The notes under the pieces were generated by a model that saw only the letters and a program-made list of their open reading frames with translations, was not told the DNA's origin and ran no database searches. Positions 34,083-42,160 of a DNA stretch of 64,000 nt are shown here, one piece after another (positions within the stretch are counted from its first letter, which is position 1; each line of letters opens with the position of its first letter). The stretch covers positions 1 through 64,000 of the forward strand of contig CAVVFG010000016.1 of the NCBI GenBank assembly GCA_963747405.1, read 5' to 3'. This DNA comes from Fodinibacter sp963747405. GTDB lineage: Bacteria; Actinomycetota; Actinomycetes; Actinomycetales; Dermatophilaceae. The translations under genes and the position numbers were made by a program.

Positions 34083-37070
34083 TCAGGCCGGGACGACGTT
34101 GACCAGCTTGGGTGCCCGGACGATCACCGTGCGGATGCCGCCGGGCAACGCCGCCTGCACCTTCTCGCTCGCCAGGGCGAGCTCGCGCAGGGCGTCCTCG
34201 GCGATGTCGGAGGGAACCTCGAGCCGGTCGCGCACCTTGCCCTTGACCTGCACCACGCAGGTGACGGTCTCCTCGACGAGGAACGCCGGGTCGGCGACCG
34301 GGAAGTCTGCGTGCACCAGCGACCCGTCGTGGCCCATCCGGGCCCACAGCTCCTCGGCGATGTGCGGCGCCATCGGGGCCACCATCAGCACGATCGACTC
34401 GGCCGCCTCGCGGGGCACCCCGCCCTGAAGCTTGGTCAGCGCGTTGTTCAGCTCGGTGAGCCGCGCAATGGCGGTGTTGAAGGCCAGGCCGGCGTAGTCG
34501 GTGCGCACGGCGTCGATGGTGCGGTGCAGCACCCGGGTCGTCGCGGCATCCATGGGGGTGTCGGTGACGACGACCGCACCGGTCTCCTCGTCGATCACGT
34601 TGCGCCACAACCGTTGCAGGAAGCGCTGACTGCCGACGACGGCCCGGGTGTCCCAGGGCTTGCTCTGCTCCAGCGGCCCCAGGCCCATCTCGTAGAGGCG
34701 GAAGGTGTCGGCACCGAACGAGGCGTACATCTCGTCGGGGCTGACCATGTTCTTCAGCGACTTGCCGATCTTGCCGAACTCGCGGATGACCGGCTGGCCC
34801 TGCCAGCTGAGGGAGCCGTCGGGCGCCTCCTCGACCTCCTTGGCCTCGACGTACTGGCCGCGGGGGTCCTTGAACGCCGCTGCCTGGATGTAGCCCTGGC
34901 TGAAGTAGGTGCGGAACGGCTCGTCGCTGCTCAGGTGGCCCAGGTCGTGCAGCACCTTGTGCCAGAAGCGGGCGTAGAGCAGGTGCAGCACGGCGTGCTC
35001 GACGCCACCGACATAGAGGTCGACGCCGCCCGGGTCGCGGGTGCCGGGGGCGGCGCCCACGACCGGCGTCTCGCGCGGGCCCATCCAGTACGCCTCGTTG
35101 GCGGGGTCGACGACGGCGTCGCGGTTGGCCGGGTCGAGGTAGCGCAGGTAGTACCAGCACGACCCGGCCCAGTTGGGCATGGTGTTGGTCTCGCGGCGGT
35201 AGAGACGGGTGCCCCGGCCGTCGCCGAGGTCGAGGTCGACGTGCACCCACTCGTCGACCCGCGACAGCGGCGGCTCGGGCTCGCTGCTCGCGTCGTCGGG
35301 GTCGTAGGTCTTCGGGCTGTAGTCGGGCACCTCGGGCAGCTCGACGGGCAGCATCTCGTCGGGCACGGCGTGGGCGGTGCCGTCCTCGTCGAAGACCACC
35401 GGGAACGGCTCGCCCCAGTAGCGCTGCCGGCTGAACAGCCAGTCGCGCAGCTTGTAGGTGACGGTCGGCTCGCCCAGGCCCTTCTCCTGCAGCCAGGCGG
35501 TGATCCGCTCCTTGGCCTCGGGCACGTCGAGCCCGTCGAGGCTGAGCTCGTCGTTGCTGCTGTTGATCGCCGGGCCCGCGCCGGTGAAGGCGGTGTTCTC
35601 GTCGTGGCCCTCGGTGGGCTGCACGGTGCGCAGGATCGGCAGGTCGAACGCCGTGGCGAAGTCCCAGTCGCGCTCGTCCTGGCCGGGCACGGCCATGATC
35701 GCGCCGGTGCCGTAGCCCATCAGCACGTAGTCGGCGACGAAGACGGGGATCCGGGCACCGTTGACCGGGTTGGTCGCCCAGCCGCCGGTGAAGACGCCGG
35801 TCTTGTCCTTGCCCTCGCTCTGCCGCTCGACGTCGTTCTTGCGGGAGGCCGCGCGGCGGTAGGCGTCGACGGCCTCCTGGGGGGTGGCAGCCCCGCCGGT
35901 CCAGGCGTCCTTGGTGCCCTCGGGCCAGCCGCCCGCAGGCACCAGCTCGTCGACGAGCGGGTGCTCGGGGGCCAGCACCATGAAGGTGGCGCCGAACAGC
36001 GTGTCGGGGCGGGTGGTGAACACCTCGATCCCCGGCGTCCCGGAATCGACCAATAGGTCACGGGCGGGACGGGCGTCGAGTGCGCGCCCGGCATCCGGCG
36101 TCCCGGGATCGACCAATAGGTCACGGGAGGGACGCGCTAGCGGGAAGGTGACGCGCGCGCCGGAGCTGCGGCCGATCCAGTTCCGCTGCATGATCCGGAC
36201 CTTCTCGGGCCAGTCGACGCGGTCGAGGTCGTCGGCCAGCCGGTCCGCGTAGGCGGTGATGCGCATCATCCACTGGCGCAGGTTGCGCTTGAACACCGGG
36301 AAGTTGCCGCGCTCGGAGCGGCCGTCGTTGGTGACCTCCTCGTTCGAGAGCACCGTGCCCAGGCCGGGGCACCAGTTGACCGGCGCCTCGCTGGTGTAGG
36401 CCAGGCGTTGGCCGTCGAGGATGCCGGCGCGCTCGATGTCGCTGAGGTCGTCCCAGTCGCGGCCGTCGTCAGCGGGCAGCGGGCGGATGCCGGTGCGGTA
36501 CTCCTCGACGAGGTCGGCGATCGGGCGGGCCCGGCCGACGCCACCGTCGGGGCGCACGGCATCCGCGTCGTACCAGCTGTCGTGGATCTGCAGGAAGATC
36601 CACTGCGTCCAGCGGTAGTAGTCGGGGTCGATGGTCTGGATGGCGCGGCGGTCGTCGTGCCCCAGCCCCAGGCGGCGCAGCTGGCGCGCCATGATGACGA
36701 TGTTGTCCTCGGTGGTCTTGCGCGGGTGCTGGCCGGTCTGCACCGCGAACTGCTCGGCCGGCAGCCCGAAGGCGTCGTAGCCCAGGCAGTGCAGCACGTT
36801 CTTGCCGAGCATCCGGTTGAAGCGCGCGACGACGTCGGTCGCGATGTAGCCCAGGGGGTGGCCGACGTGCAGGCCGGCACCGCTCGGGTACGGGAACATG
36901 TCGAGCACGAGGAGGTGCCCGCCGGGGTAGGCCGCGACGGCCTCGGGGTCGGCCCACGGACCGGCCGGGTTGGGAGCGTGGTAGGTGCCGCGCTCGGCCC
37001 AGCGGTCCTGCCAGGCGACCTCGATGCGCCCGGCCAGCTCAGCGGTGTAGCGGTGCGGGGTGTCGCTCAT
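34083..37070 (-). CDS. leuS: Leucyl-tRNA synthetase with repeat-derived insertion
   Basis: Charges tRNA-Leu. 995 residues, longer than usual (about 950-960). HIGH-type motif: FPYPSGAGLHVGHPLGYI. KMSKS-type motif: FGKIGKSLKNMVSPDEMY. Editing domain: EVFTTRPDTLFGATFMVLAP. Between RSSGARVTFPLA and IEVFTTRP lie about 35 residues containing two copies of RDLLVD(P/S)GTP, coded by two copies of the GACCTATTGGTC repeat. The frame is kept, so the enzyme probably tolerates a surface loop at the edge of the editing domain. Upstream is an attenuator-like leader. The start ATG 37070 has GAGGACGAG before it. Confidence 0.96.
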   Translation of the reverse strand: MSDTPHRYTAELAGRIEVAWQDRWAERGTYHAPNPAGPWADPEAVAAYPGGHLLVLDMFPYPSGAGLHVGHPLGYIATDVVARFNRMLGKNVLHCLGYDAFGLPAEQFAVQTGQHPRKTTEDNIVIMARQLRRLGLGHDDRRAIQTIDPDYYRWTQWIFLQIHDSWYDADAVRPDGGVGRARPIADLVEEYRTGIRPLPADDGRDWDDLSDIERAGILDGQRLAYTSEAPVNWCPGLGTVLSNEEVTNDGRSERGNFPVFKRNLRQWMMRITAYADRLADDLDRVDWPEKVRIMQRNWIGRSSGARVTFPLARPSRDLLVDPGTPDAGRALDARPARDLLVDSGTPGIEVFTTRPDTLFGATFMVLAPEHPLVDELVPAGGWPEGTKDAWTGGAATPQEAVDAYRRAASRKNDVERQSEGKDKTGVFTGGWATNPVNGARIPVFVADYVLMGYGTGAIMAVPGQDERDWDFATAFDLPILRTVQPTEGHDENTAFTGAGPAINSSNDELSLDGLDVPEAKERITAWLQEKGLGEPTVTYKLRDWLFSRQRYWGEPFPVVFDEDGTAHAVPDEMLPVELPEVPDYSPKTYDPDDASSEPEPPLSRVDEWVHVDLDLGDGRGTRLYRRETNTMPNWAGSCWYYLRYLDPANRDAVVDPANEAYWMGPRETPVVGAAPGTRDPGGVDLYVGGVEHAVLHLLYARFWHKVLHDLGHLSSDEPFRTYFSQGYIQAAAFKDPRGQYVEAKEVEEAPDGSLSWQGQPVIREFGKIGKSLKNMVSPDEMYASFGADTFRLYEMGLGPLEQSKPWDTRAVVGSQRFLQRLWRNVIDEETGAVVVTDTPMDAATTRVLHRTIDAVRTDYAGLAFNTAIARLTELNNALTKLQGGVPREAAESIVLMVAPMAPHIAEELWARMGHDGSLVHADFPVADPAFLVEETVTCVVQVKGKVRDRLEVPSDIAEDALRELALASEKVQAALPGGIRTVIVRAPKLVNVVPA
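36036..36135. repeat. GACCTATTGGTC hairpin repeat, pair 2, inside leuS
   Basis: Units at 36036-36071 and 36098-36135, both on the minus strand, 63 bases apart (21 codons). Outer arms are perfect: CGTCCCG/CGGGACG type in the first and GCGTCCC/GGGACGC in the second. The core is ATCGACCAATAGGTCA on the + strand. Each unit is read as RDLLVDxGTP in LeuS. Confidence 0.9.
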
Positions 37071-37114
37071 CTCGTCCTCGTGGGTCTCGGTGGTGGGTCC
37101 GGGCTGTGGCCATG

Positions 37115-37139
37115 AAAAAACCCCTCACGCAGGAGGGGT
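37115..37139 (-). terminator. Intrinsic terminator in the leuS leader (attenuator)
   Basis: On the minus strand ACCCCTC-CTGCGT-GAGGGGT is followed by a run of six T. It lies 45 bases before the leuS start and 29 bases after the leader peptide stop, with no gene between. A classic hairpin plus U-tract ahead of a synthetase gene implies conditional read-through. Confidence 0.8.
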
Positions 37140-37167
37140 CGCCGCGCGGGCCGGGTGGCCGACGCGG

Positions 37168-37194
37168 CTAGGGAAGAAGCTCGAACCTCGTCAC
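37168..37194 (-). CDS. Putative leuS leader peptide with tandem Leu codons
   Basis: A nine-codon frame: GTG ACG AGG TTC GAG, CTT CTT CCC TAG, peptide MTRFELLP. CTT is a rare Leu codon in this GC-rich sequence, and two occur in a row just before the stop. TACCCT (minus strand, 37206-37201) lies six bases upstream of the GTG, so the transcript may be leaderless. After the stop, CCGCG and GGCC can pair with GGCC and CGCGG before the terminator at 37115-37139. This fits ribosome-mediated attenuation sensing leucyl-tRNA. It overlaps the last codon of the DUF4396 frame. Confidence 0.55.
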   Translation of the reverse strand: MTRFELLP

Positions 37195-37883
37195 CTGCTC
37201 AGGGTATCGCAGCAGGGCCAGCGGGTTTCGGACAGGCCGGATGCCGTGGGCTCGGCCGCGCGCGGGGGTCCGGGTGGCCGGCCGGCATCCGATCTGCATC
37301 CGATCTGACGCCGGCTACCGCCTGCTAGGCGCGCTGATCGGTGCACCTGGGAGGCGGCCGCCGGCGCCGGGTGGCCGAGGCCGGCGGCCCGGCCGTGGTC
37401 AGTGCAGGCCGTCACGACCGCGTGGCCCCGGCCGCGGGAGATCAGCCAGCGGTTGACCGGCACCGTGAGCACGAAGGGGACCACGAGCGAGAGGGCCAAG
37501 GCGGCCCAGAAGAGCCCGGTGGCCAGGCCGGCATCGATCGCGCCCGGGACCACGAGCATGACCGAGTTGTCGACGAGCTCCATGACGGTGATCGAGACGG
37601 TGTCGGCTGCCAAGGTGACGGCGAGCGCGGCCCTGAGGGCGACGCCGGAGCGCAGTACCGGGGTGAGGGTGAGGGCGTAGCCGAAGACGAAGGCCAGCGC
37701 GATGGCGAGCACGACGGTGGCTCCGGTCGACAGCCCGAGCGCGGTACCGATCACCAGCCCGAGGATCTCGCCGATGGCACAGCCGGTGAGGCAGTGCAGG
37801 GTGGCCCGGGCGGCCTCGAACCACGATCCTCGCGGGGCGGTGTGCGGTGCGGCAGCGTGGTGGGTGTGCGTCGAGGTGTCCAT
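37191..37883 (-). CDS. DUF4396 membrane protein with atypical C-terminal tail
   Basis: The first about 155 residues are a DUF4396 protein: His-rich start MDTSTHTHHAAAPH, then four to five hydrophobic segments (ATLHCLTGCAIGEILGLVIG, FVFGYALTLTPVLRSG, ADTVSITVMELVDNSVMLVV) and VNRWLISRGRGHAVV, where such proteins normally end. The further 75 residues are polar, Arg-rich, and run into the leuS leader. In both other frames a stop follows within a few codons of GHAVV, so a frameshift at about 37410-37430 probably removed the native stop. The His-rich start and the CsoR-type operator suggest a metal link, perhaps copper. Confidence 0.75.
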   Translation of the reverse strand: MDTSTHTHHAAAPHTAPRGSWFEAARATLHCLTGCAIGEILGLVIGTALGLSTGATVVLAIALAFVFGYALTLTPVLRSGVALRAALAVTLAADTVSITVMELVDNSVMLVVPGAIDAGLATGLFWAALALSLVVPFVLTVPVNRWLISRGRGHAVVTACTDHGRAAGLGHPAPAAASQVHRSARLAGGSRRQIGCRSDAGRPPGPPRAAEPTASGLSETRWPCCDTLSR

Positions 37884-37896
37884 GCAGCCCGGACAA

Positions 37897-37913
37897 ATAC
37901 CCCTGGGGGGTAT
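37897..37913 (-). promoter_or_regulatory. CsoR-type metal-responsive operator
   Basis: ATACCCCTGGGGGGTAT is a near-perfect inverted repeat 13 bases upstream of the DUF4396 start. It matches the ATACCC-GGGTAT type of site bound by CsoR-family copper repressors. No csoR gene is in the window. Confidence 0.65.
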
Positions 37914-37980
37914 GTTTCGCTCCCGCCGGTCATGCCGGCAGGACGGGGTCGCCGGGGATGACGGCCGGGACGGCTGGCTG

Positions 37981-38084
37981 GCGTCCCCGGTGTGACCTAT
38001 TGGTCGATCCCGGGACGCGCCGGCCGAGCCCTGGCCCGCAGGCCGGGCGTCCCTGCGGTGACCTATTGGTCGATCTCGGGACGC
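37981..38084. repeat. GACCTATTGGTC hairpin repeat, pair 3
   Basis: Units at 37981-38018 and 38047-38084, cores 66 bases apart. Outer arms are GCGTCCC and GGGACGC in both (extended to CCCCGG/CCGGG in the first); the core is GTGACCTATTGGTCGATC. The pair sits 12 bases past the stop of the YhhN gene. Confidence 0.88.
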
Positions 38085-38096
38085 GGGTGCCGGGGG

Positions 38097-38744
38097 TCAG
38101 CCGGCCAGCAGGACGCCGGCGACGATGAGGGCCTGCGCCAGGTGGTAGGTCACCATCACCACGACGTGCGTGAAGCGGCGGTCCTGCACGAACCGGCCCA
38201 TCGCGAGCACGGTGTCGCTGACGACGAACAGGCTCGCTCCCAGCCCGACGAGAGGGCGACCGGTCGCCCAGCCGAGCACGGCCATCGCACCGATCACCGC
38301 CATGTAGACGGCGACCGGGACAGCCAGCGCGGCTCCGCCCTGCGCCAGCGCGCCGGGCAGGATGCGCCGCCCCGCGACGAGCGCCACCAGCAGCACCACC
38401 GCACCGAGCAGGCCCAGCGCGGGGCGGTCGAGCCCGACGGCCACGAACGACGCGACGTAGGCCAGGTGCCCCACGAGGAAGGCCGCCAGCCCACCGACGA
38501 ACCGGCTGGGCGTGTCCTCGAGCAGGAACACGTCGCCGACCAGGCCGAGCAGCAGGGCCAGCACCAGCCACCATCCCGCGGTACTGTCGGCGGCCCCGCC
38601 CAGCACGGCCACCGAGAGCAGCCCCAGCATCGCGGCCGGCTTCGCCAGGCGTTCGACGTCGTGCCGCCGGTGCCCCACCGCCCACCAGTCGGCGGCGAAG
38701 CAGCCCGCGGTGACCACGGCGGCGACCCACACGGCATCCGTCAC
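38097..38744 (-). CDS. YhhN family protein (lysoplasmalogenase-like)
   Basis: A 215-residue membrane protein with about eight hydrophobic segments. Family markers: RLAKPAAMLGLLSVAVLGG, LLGLVGDVFLLEDTPSRFVG, LAAFLVGHLAYVASF and SLFVVSDTVLAMGRF. Animal relatives (TMEM86) hydrolyse lysoplasmalogens; bacterial substrates are less clear. GTG 38744 has GAGGA 7 bases upstream. Stands alone. Confidence 0.85.
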   Translation of the reverse strand: MTDAVWVAAVVTAGCFAADWWAVGHRRHDVERLAKPAAMLGLLSVAVLGGAADSTAGWWLVLALLLGLVGDVFLLEDTPSRFVGGLAAFLVGHLAYVASFVAVGLDRPALGLLGAVVLLVALVAGRRILPGALAQGGAALAVPVAVYMAVIGAMAVLGWATGRPLVGLGASLFVVSDTVLAMGRFVQDRRFTHVVVMVTYHLAQALIVAGVLLAG

Positions 38745-38892
38745 GGGTGGATCCTCGCAGCCCGCCGCGAGCGGCGAGCACCGACGCCGGCGATGTGGGC
38801 GGCGCCACGCGCGTATCACCAGGCGCCCCGGGGTGCTCCTTGTGCGCATCGGGCCGCCGCAGGGGTCGGCCCCGACGAGCAAGGAGAACACC

Positions 38893-39126
38893 ATGGGGTC
38901 AACCAGGCAGCCGGGCTTCAACCAGGACGTGGCCAGGGCTCTGGTCGAGTCGGGTGCGATCGACCTGGCGAAGATGACCGACGTGTACAAGAGCTTCGCC
39001 GAGGACGCGCTCGTCCGCGGCGACGACCTCGTGCTCGCGGTCGGCAAGCACGTGATGATCAACTGCGGGTGGCCGGGCCCGGTGCTGCGCCAGCTCGCGG
39101 TCGACGTCGAGGGCAACGTCGGGTGA
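38893..39126 (+). CDS. Small conserved-looking protein, partner of the next gene
   Basis: A 77-residue protein with an excellent AAGGAG site seven bases before ATG. It reads GFNQDVARALVESGAIDLAK, MTDVYKSFAEDALVRGDDL, then VGKHVMINCGWPGPVLRQL. Two helical halves, no membrane segment, one Cys next to Trp. I do not recognise it. Its stop overlaps the GTG of the 431-residue gene (GTGA), so the two are translationally coupled and probably function together. Confidence 0.75.
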   Translation: MGSTRQPGFNQDVARALVESGAIDLAKMTDVYKSFAEDALVRGDDLVLAVGKHVMINCGWPGPVLRQLAVDVEGNVG

Positions 39127-40418
39127 GCAGCCCGCACGAGCTGCGACGCCGGCTCGCGCACGGCCTCCGGCTGGGCGCGGCCGGCGTCGCCGCGGCGAGT
39201 GAGGGCCGCCCCGGTGTGGGCGGCGCCCGCGCGCTCGTGCCCACCAAGGTGCTCGGCGAGACCGCGCTGCTGTGCCGGGTCGTCGGACGGCTGCTCGCCG
39301 AGGAGCCGGACCTCGCGCGCTTCGAGGGCCTCGGCGCCGCACAGGCCCGCCTCGGCGAGGCACTGACCCGCTCGCTCGACCCGCTGCGAGCCGCCCTGGC
39401 CGTGGCGGCCGACCCGCGGTGTCGCGCGCGGGAGGCCTTCGCGTTCGCCCTCCTCGGCGACCTCGACACCGGCCACCGCGCCGTGGCCCGGCGGCTGTTC
39501 GACCTCGACGGCCTCGCCGACCCCGCCGACGACCTCGCCGACCCCGTCGACGACCTCGGCGACGAGGCGGACCCCTTCGACCGGCTCGAGCTGTCCTGGC
39601 TGCGCGGCCTGGCCGAGGGCTGCCCATCGCCCGCTGTGCCCAGCGGCTCGGTGCTCGAACGCGGCGCCGACCTGCTGCACGGCGACCTCACCGACGCCTA
39701 CGGGCTCACCCACGCCGTGCTGCACGCCACCGACTGTGGCCTGCTCGCCCCACGCTCCGGCCGCCCGGCCAGCGCGGTCGCCGACGACGCGGAGGCCCTG
39801 CTGGGTGCCGCGCTGGCCTGCCGCAACCTCGACGTCGCCGCCGAGCTGCTGTGGACCTGGCCGATGCTCGACCTCCCGCTGAGCCCCGGCGCACGCTACG
39901 CCCTGGCCGAGCTGGACCGGGCCGAGGCCACCCACGGCTTCCTCCCCGGGCCCGAGCACGACCCCGCCGTGGCGGCCACGCTGAGCCCCGCCGACCGCTC
40001 CACCTACGTCATCCAGACCAGCTACCACACCGCCGTCGCCGGGGCGATCCTCGCCGCCGCCCTGCTGCGCCGGGCCGAGGGTGGCCACCGGGCACCCGCC
40101 TGCTCGTCCACGGCATCCGCCCGTCGTGCCGAGCCCACCCCGGATGCCGACCCGCTCCCCCTTCTCCGGCACGCCGACGGGCCGTGGCTGGCAACCCTGC
40201 GCACCCGGCCGTTGCCCGAGCGGGTCTCGTGCACCGAGCTGCTGCTCGGCGCCGAGCTGCGCACCGCGGCCGCGCGGCGCGACCCCGCGCAGGTGCACGT
40301 CGTCGTGGCGTGGGCCGCCGAGCACGGCTGGGCGCACCTGCCGTCGGTGGGCCAGGGCGCCGCGCTGCTCTCGCGCGTCGCCCGGGTCGCCGCCCGGCCG
40401 GTCAGCCTCGCCAGCTGA
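39123..40418 (+). CDS. Uncharacterised all-helical protein (possibly DUF6895-like)
   Basis: A 431-residue soluble protein, rich in Leu, Ala and Arg. The best markers are LTDAYGLTHAVLHATDCGLL (about residue 195), LACRNLDVAAELLWTWPMLD, and STYVIQTSYHTAVAGAILAA. The THAVxxxTDxG motif recalls DUF6895 proteins of actinomycetes, whose function is not known. An acidic repeat (LADPADDLADPVDDLGDEAD) lies near residue 130. It follows the 77-residue gene with a GTGA overlap. The assignment to DUF6895 is tentative. Confidence 0.6.
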   Translation: MSSPHELRRRLAHGLRLGAAGVAAASEGRPGVGGARALVPTKVLGETALLCRVVGRLLAEEPDLARFEGLGAAQARLGEALTRSLDPLRAALAVAADPRCRAREAFAFALLGDLDTGHRAVARRLFDLDGLADPADDLADPVDDLGDEADPFDRLELSWLRGLAEGCPSPAVPSGSVLERGADLLHGDLTDAYGLTHAVLHATDCGLLAPRSGRPASAVADDAEALLGAALACRNLDVAAELLWTWPMLDLPLSPGARYALAELDRAEATHGFLPGPEHDPAVAATLSPADRSTYVIQTSYHTAVAGAILAAALLRRAEGGHRAPACSSTASARRAEPTPDADPLPLLRHADGPWLATLRTRPLPERVSCTELLLGAELRTAAARRDPAQVHVVVAWAAEHGWAHLPSVGQGAALLSRVARVAARPVSLAS

Positions 40419-40513
40419 CCCCGGCGACTGTGCAGGCGAGAAGCCGCGTGCACCCGGCATCCGGCGGCGTGTTGCCCGGCGACTCCCCTACAAAGTCGGG
40501 GAAGAGCCGGGGG

Positions 40514-42067
40514 TCAGGACAGGTCGAGGTGGCCGTCGTCGAGCTTGCTCAGCCGGGTGACCGCCACGTCGTACACATAGCTCTGCACCACCCGCCAGGG
40601 CCGGCGCCGGCCCTGCCGGGGCAGGAGGTGCGCCGCCCGCTGCACGTAGCCCGAGGTCAGGTCGAGCAGCGGCCACTGCCCCGCCTCCGGCTCGTCGTAG
40701 CGCGCCGTGGCGACCTCGAGCCCGTGCCGGTCGAGGTGACGCAGCAGCGAGCAGAACCAGCGCGCCGTCAGGTCCGCCCGCAGCGTCCAGCTCGCGTTGG
40801 TGTAGCCGACCGCCATCGCCAGGTTGGGCACCCCCGAAAGCATGGCGCCCTTGTAGACGTGGCGCTGCGAGACGTCGACCGGCTCGTCGTCGACCACGAG
40901 CTGTGCACCGCCCACGACCTGCATCTGCAGACCGGTCGCGGTCACCACCACGTCGGCCCCGAGCAGCTCGCCCGACGCCAGCCGGATGCCGTCGCCCTCG
41001 AACCGCTCGATGGTGCCGGTCACGACGTGCGCCCGCCCGGCGGACAGCACGCCGAAGAGGTCGCCGTCGGGGGCGACGCACAGCCGCTGGTCCCACGGGT
41101 CGTACTGCGGCGCGAAGTGGGTGTCGACCGGGTAGCCGTCCGGGAGCCGGCGCAGCGCCCGGCGGCGAAGCATCCGGCGACCGGCCCGGGGGTACCGCCG
41201 CAGCACCTGGTAGCCCGCGGTCGACAGGACCACGTTCTTGCCGCGCACGAGACGGTGCGCCACGGCATCCGGCAGCACCGCCCGCAACCCGTCGGCCACC
41301 ACGTCGCGCGAGGGCACCACGGCGACGTAGCTGGGGCTGCGCTGCAGCATCGTCACCGACGCGACGCCCTCGTCGACCAGGGCCGGCAGCAGCGTGATCG
41401 CGGTGGCGCCGCTGCCGATGACGACGACCCGCCGGCCGACGAGCGGAAGGTCCTGCGGCCAGGCCTGCGGGTGCACCACCTCGCCGCCGAAGTCGGCCTG
41501 CCCCGGGAACTCGACGACGTGGCCGGAGTCGTAGTCGTAGTAGCCGGTGGCGAGGTAGACCAAGCGCGCGGTGTGCCGCACCAGGCCGTCGCGGGTACGG
41601 CTGGTGACCGTCCAGCGCCGGTCGGCCGAGCTCCACTCGAGCCGCTCGACGTGCTGCCCGAAGTGCACCCGCTCGGTGACCCCCTCGTCGCGCGCGGTCG
41701 CCTGTACGTAGGCGCGGATCTCGTCCCCCGCGGCGATCGACGACGTCCCGCGCCACGGCCGGAACGGGAACCCCAGCGTGTACATGTCCGAGTCCGAGCG
41801 GATGCCGGGGTAGCGGAACAGGTCCCAGGTGCCGCCGACGGCGTCGCGTGCCTCGAGCACCGCCCACACGGTGCCCGGGCAGTGCCGCGACAGCCGGCAG
41901 GCCACGTCGACCCCGGCGATGCCGGCCCCGACCACCAGCACGTCGACGTCGAGCGGTGGCCCGGGCGGCACCTCGGCCGCCGTGCGGCGGGCGGGCTCGC
42001 TCCGGGTGACCGCGGAGCGCGCAGCCGCCGAGGCGCTGTCATCAGGCGTCAGGTCCGGCACCGACAC
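40514..42067 (-). CDS. Flavin-containing monooxygenase, Baeyer-Villiger type
   Basis: FAD/NADPH monooxygenase of 517 residues. FAD site VLVVGAGIAGVDVACRLSRH, NADPH site VVVIGSGATAITLLPALVDE, and between them the Baeyer-Villiger fingerprint FGGEVVHPQAWP (FxGxxxHxxxWP). WDLFRYPGIRSDSDMYTLGF is also typical. It would insert oxygen next to a ketone; the substrate is unknown. The GTG start at 42067 is divergent from the glutathione peroxidase gene, 94 bases away. About 40 N-terminal residues are disordered, and a later start is possible. Confidence 0.9.
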   Translation of the reverse strand: MSVPDLTPDDSASAAARSAVTRSEPARRTAAEVPPGPPLDVDVLVVGAGIAGVDVACRLSRHCPGTVWAVLEARDAVGGTWDLFRYPGIRSDSDMYTLGFPFRPWRGTSSIAAGDEIRAYVQATARDEGVTERVHFGQHVERLEWSSADRRWTVTSRTRDGLVRHTARLVYLATGYYDYDSGHVVEFPGQADFGGEVVHPQAWPQDLPLVGRRVVVIGSGATAITLLPALVDEGVASVTMLQRSPSYVAVVPSRDVVADGLRAVLPDAVAHRLVRGKNVVLSTAGYQVLRRYPRAGRRMLRRRALRRLPDGYPVDTHFAPQYDPWDQRLCVAPDGDLFGVLSAGRAHVVTGTIERFEGDGIRLASGELLGADVVVTATGLQMQVVGGAQLVVDDEPVDVSQRHVYKGAMLSGVPNLAMAVGYTNASWTLRADLTARWFCSLLRHLDRHGLEVATARYDEPEAGQWPLLDLTSGYVQRAAHLLPRQGRRRPWRVVQSYVYDVAVTRLSKLDDGHLDLS

Positions 42068-42160
42068 AGGCTATTGCGGGCAACGGCCGCAGGCGGCCGA
42101 GCCGTCGAACCCGTGCCGGCGCGCTCGGTCGCCGTCACCTCCCCGTGTGACGATGTGCCC

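Noticed and set aside
36036..36135. LeuS insertion as an intein
   Set aside because: Far too short and lacks splice-junction Cys/Ser, HN and endonuclease blocks; it is explained by two repeat copies.
20677..38084. GACCTATTGGTC repeats as classical terminators
   Set aside because: One pair is inside leuS and no U-tracts follow any copy, so termination is not their common role.
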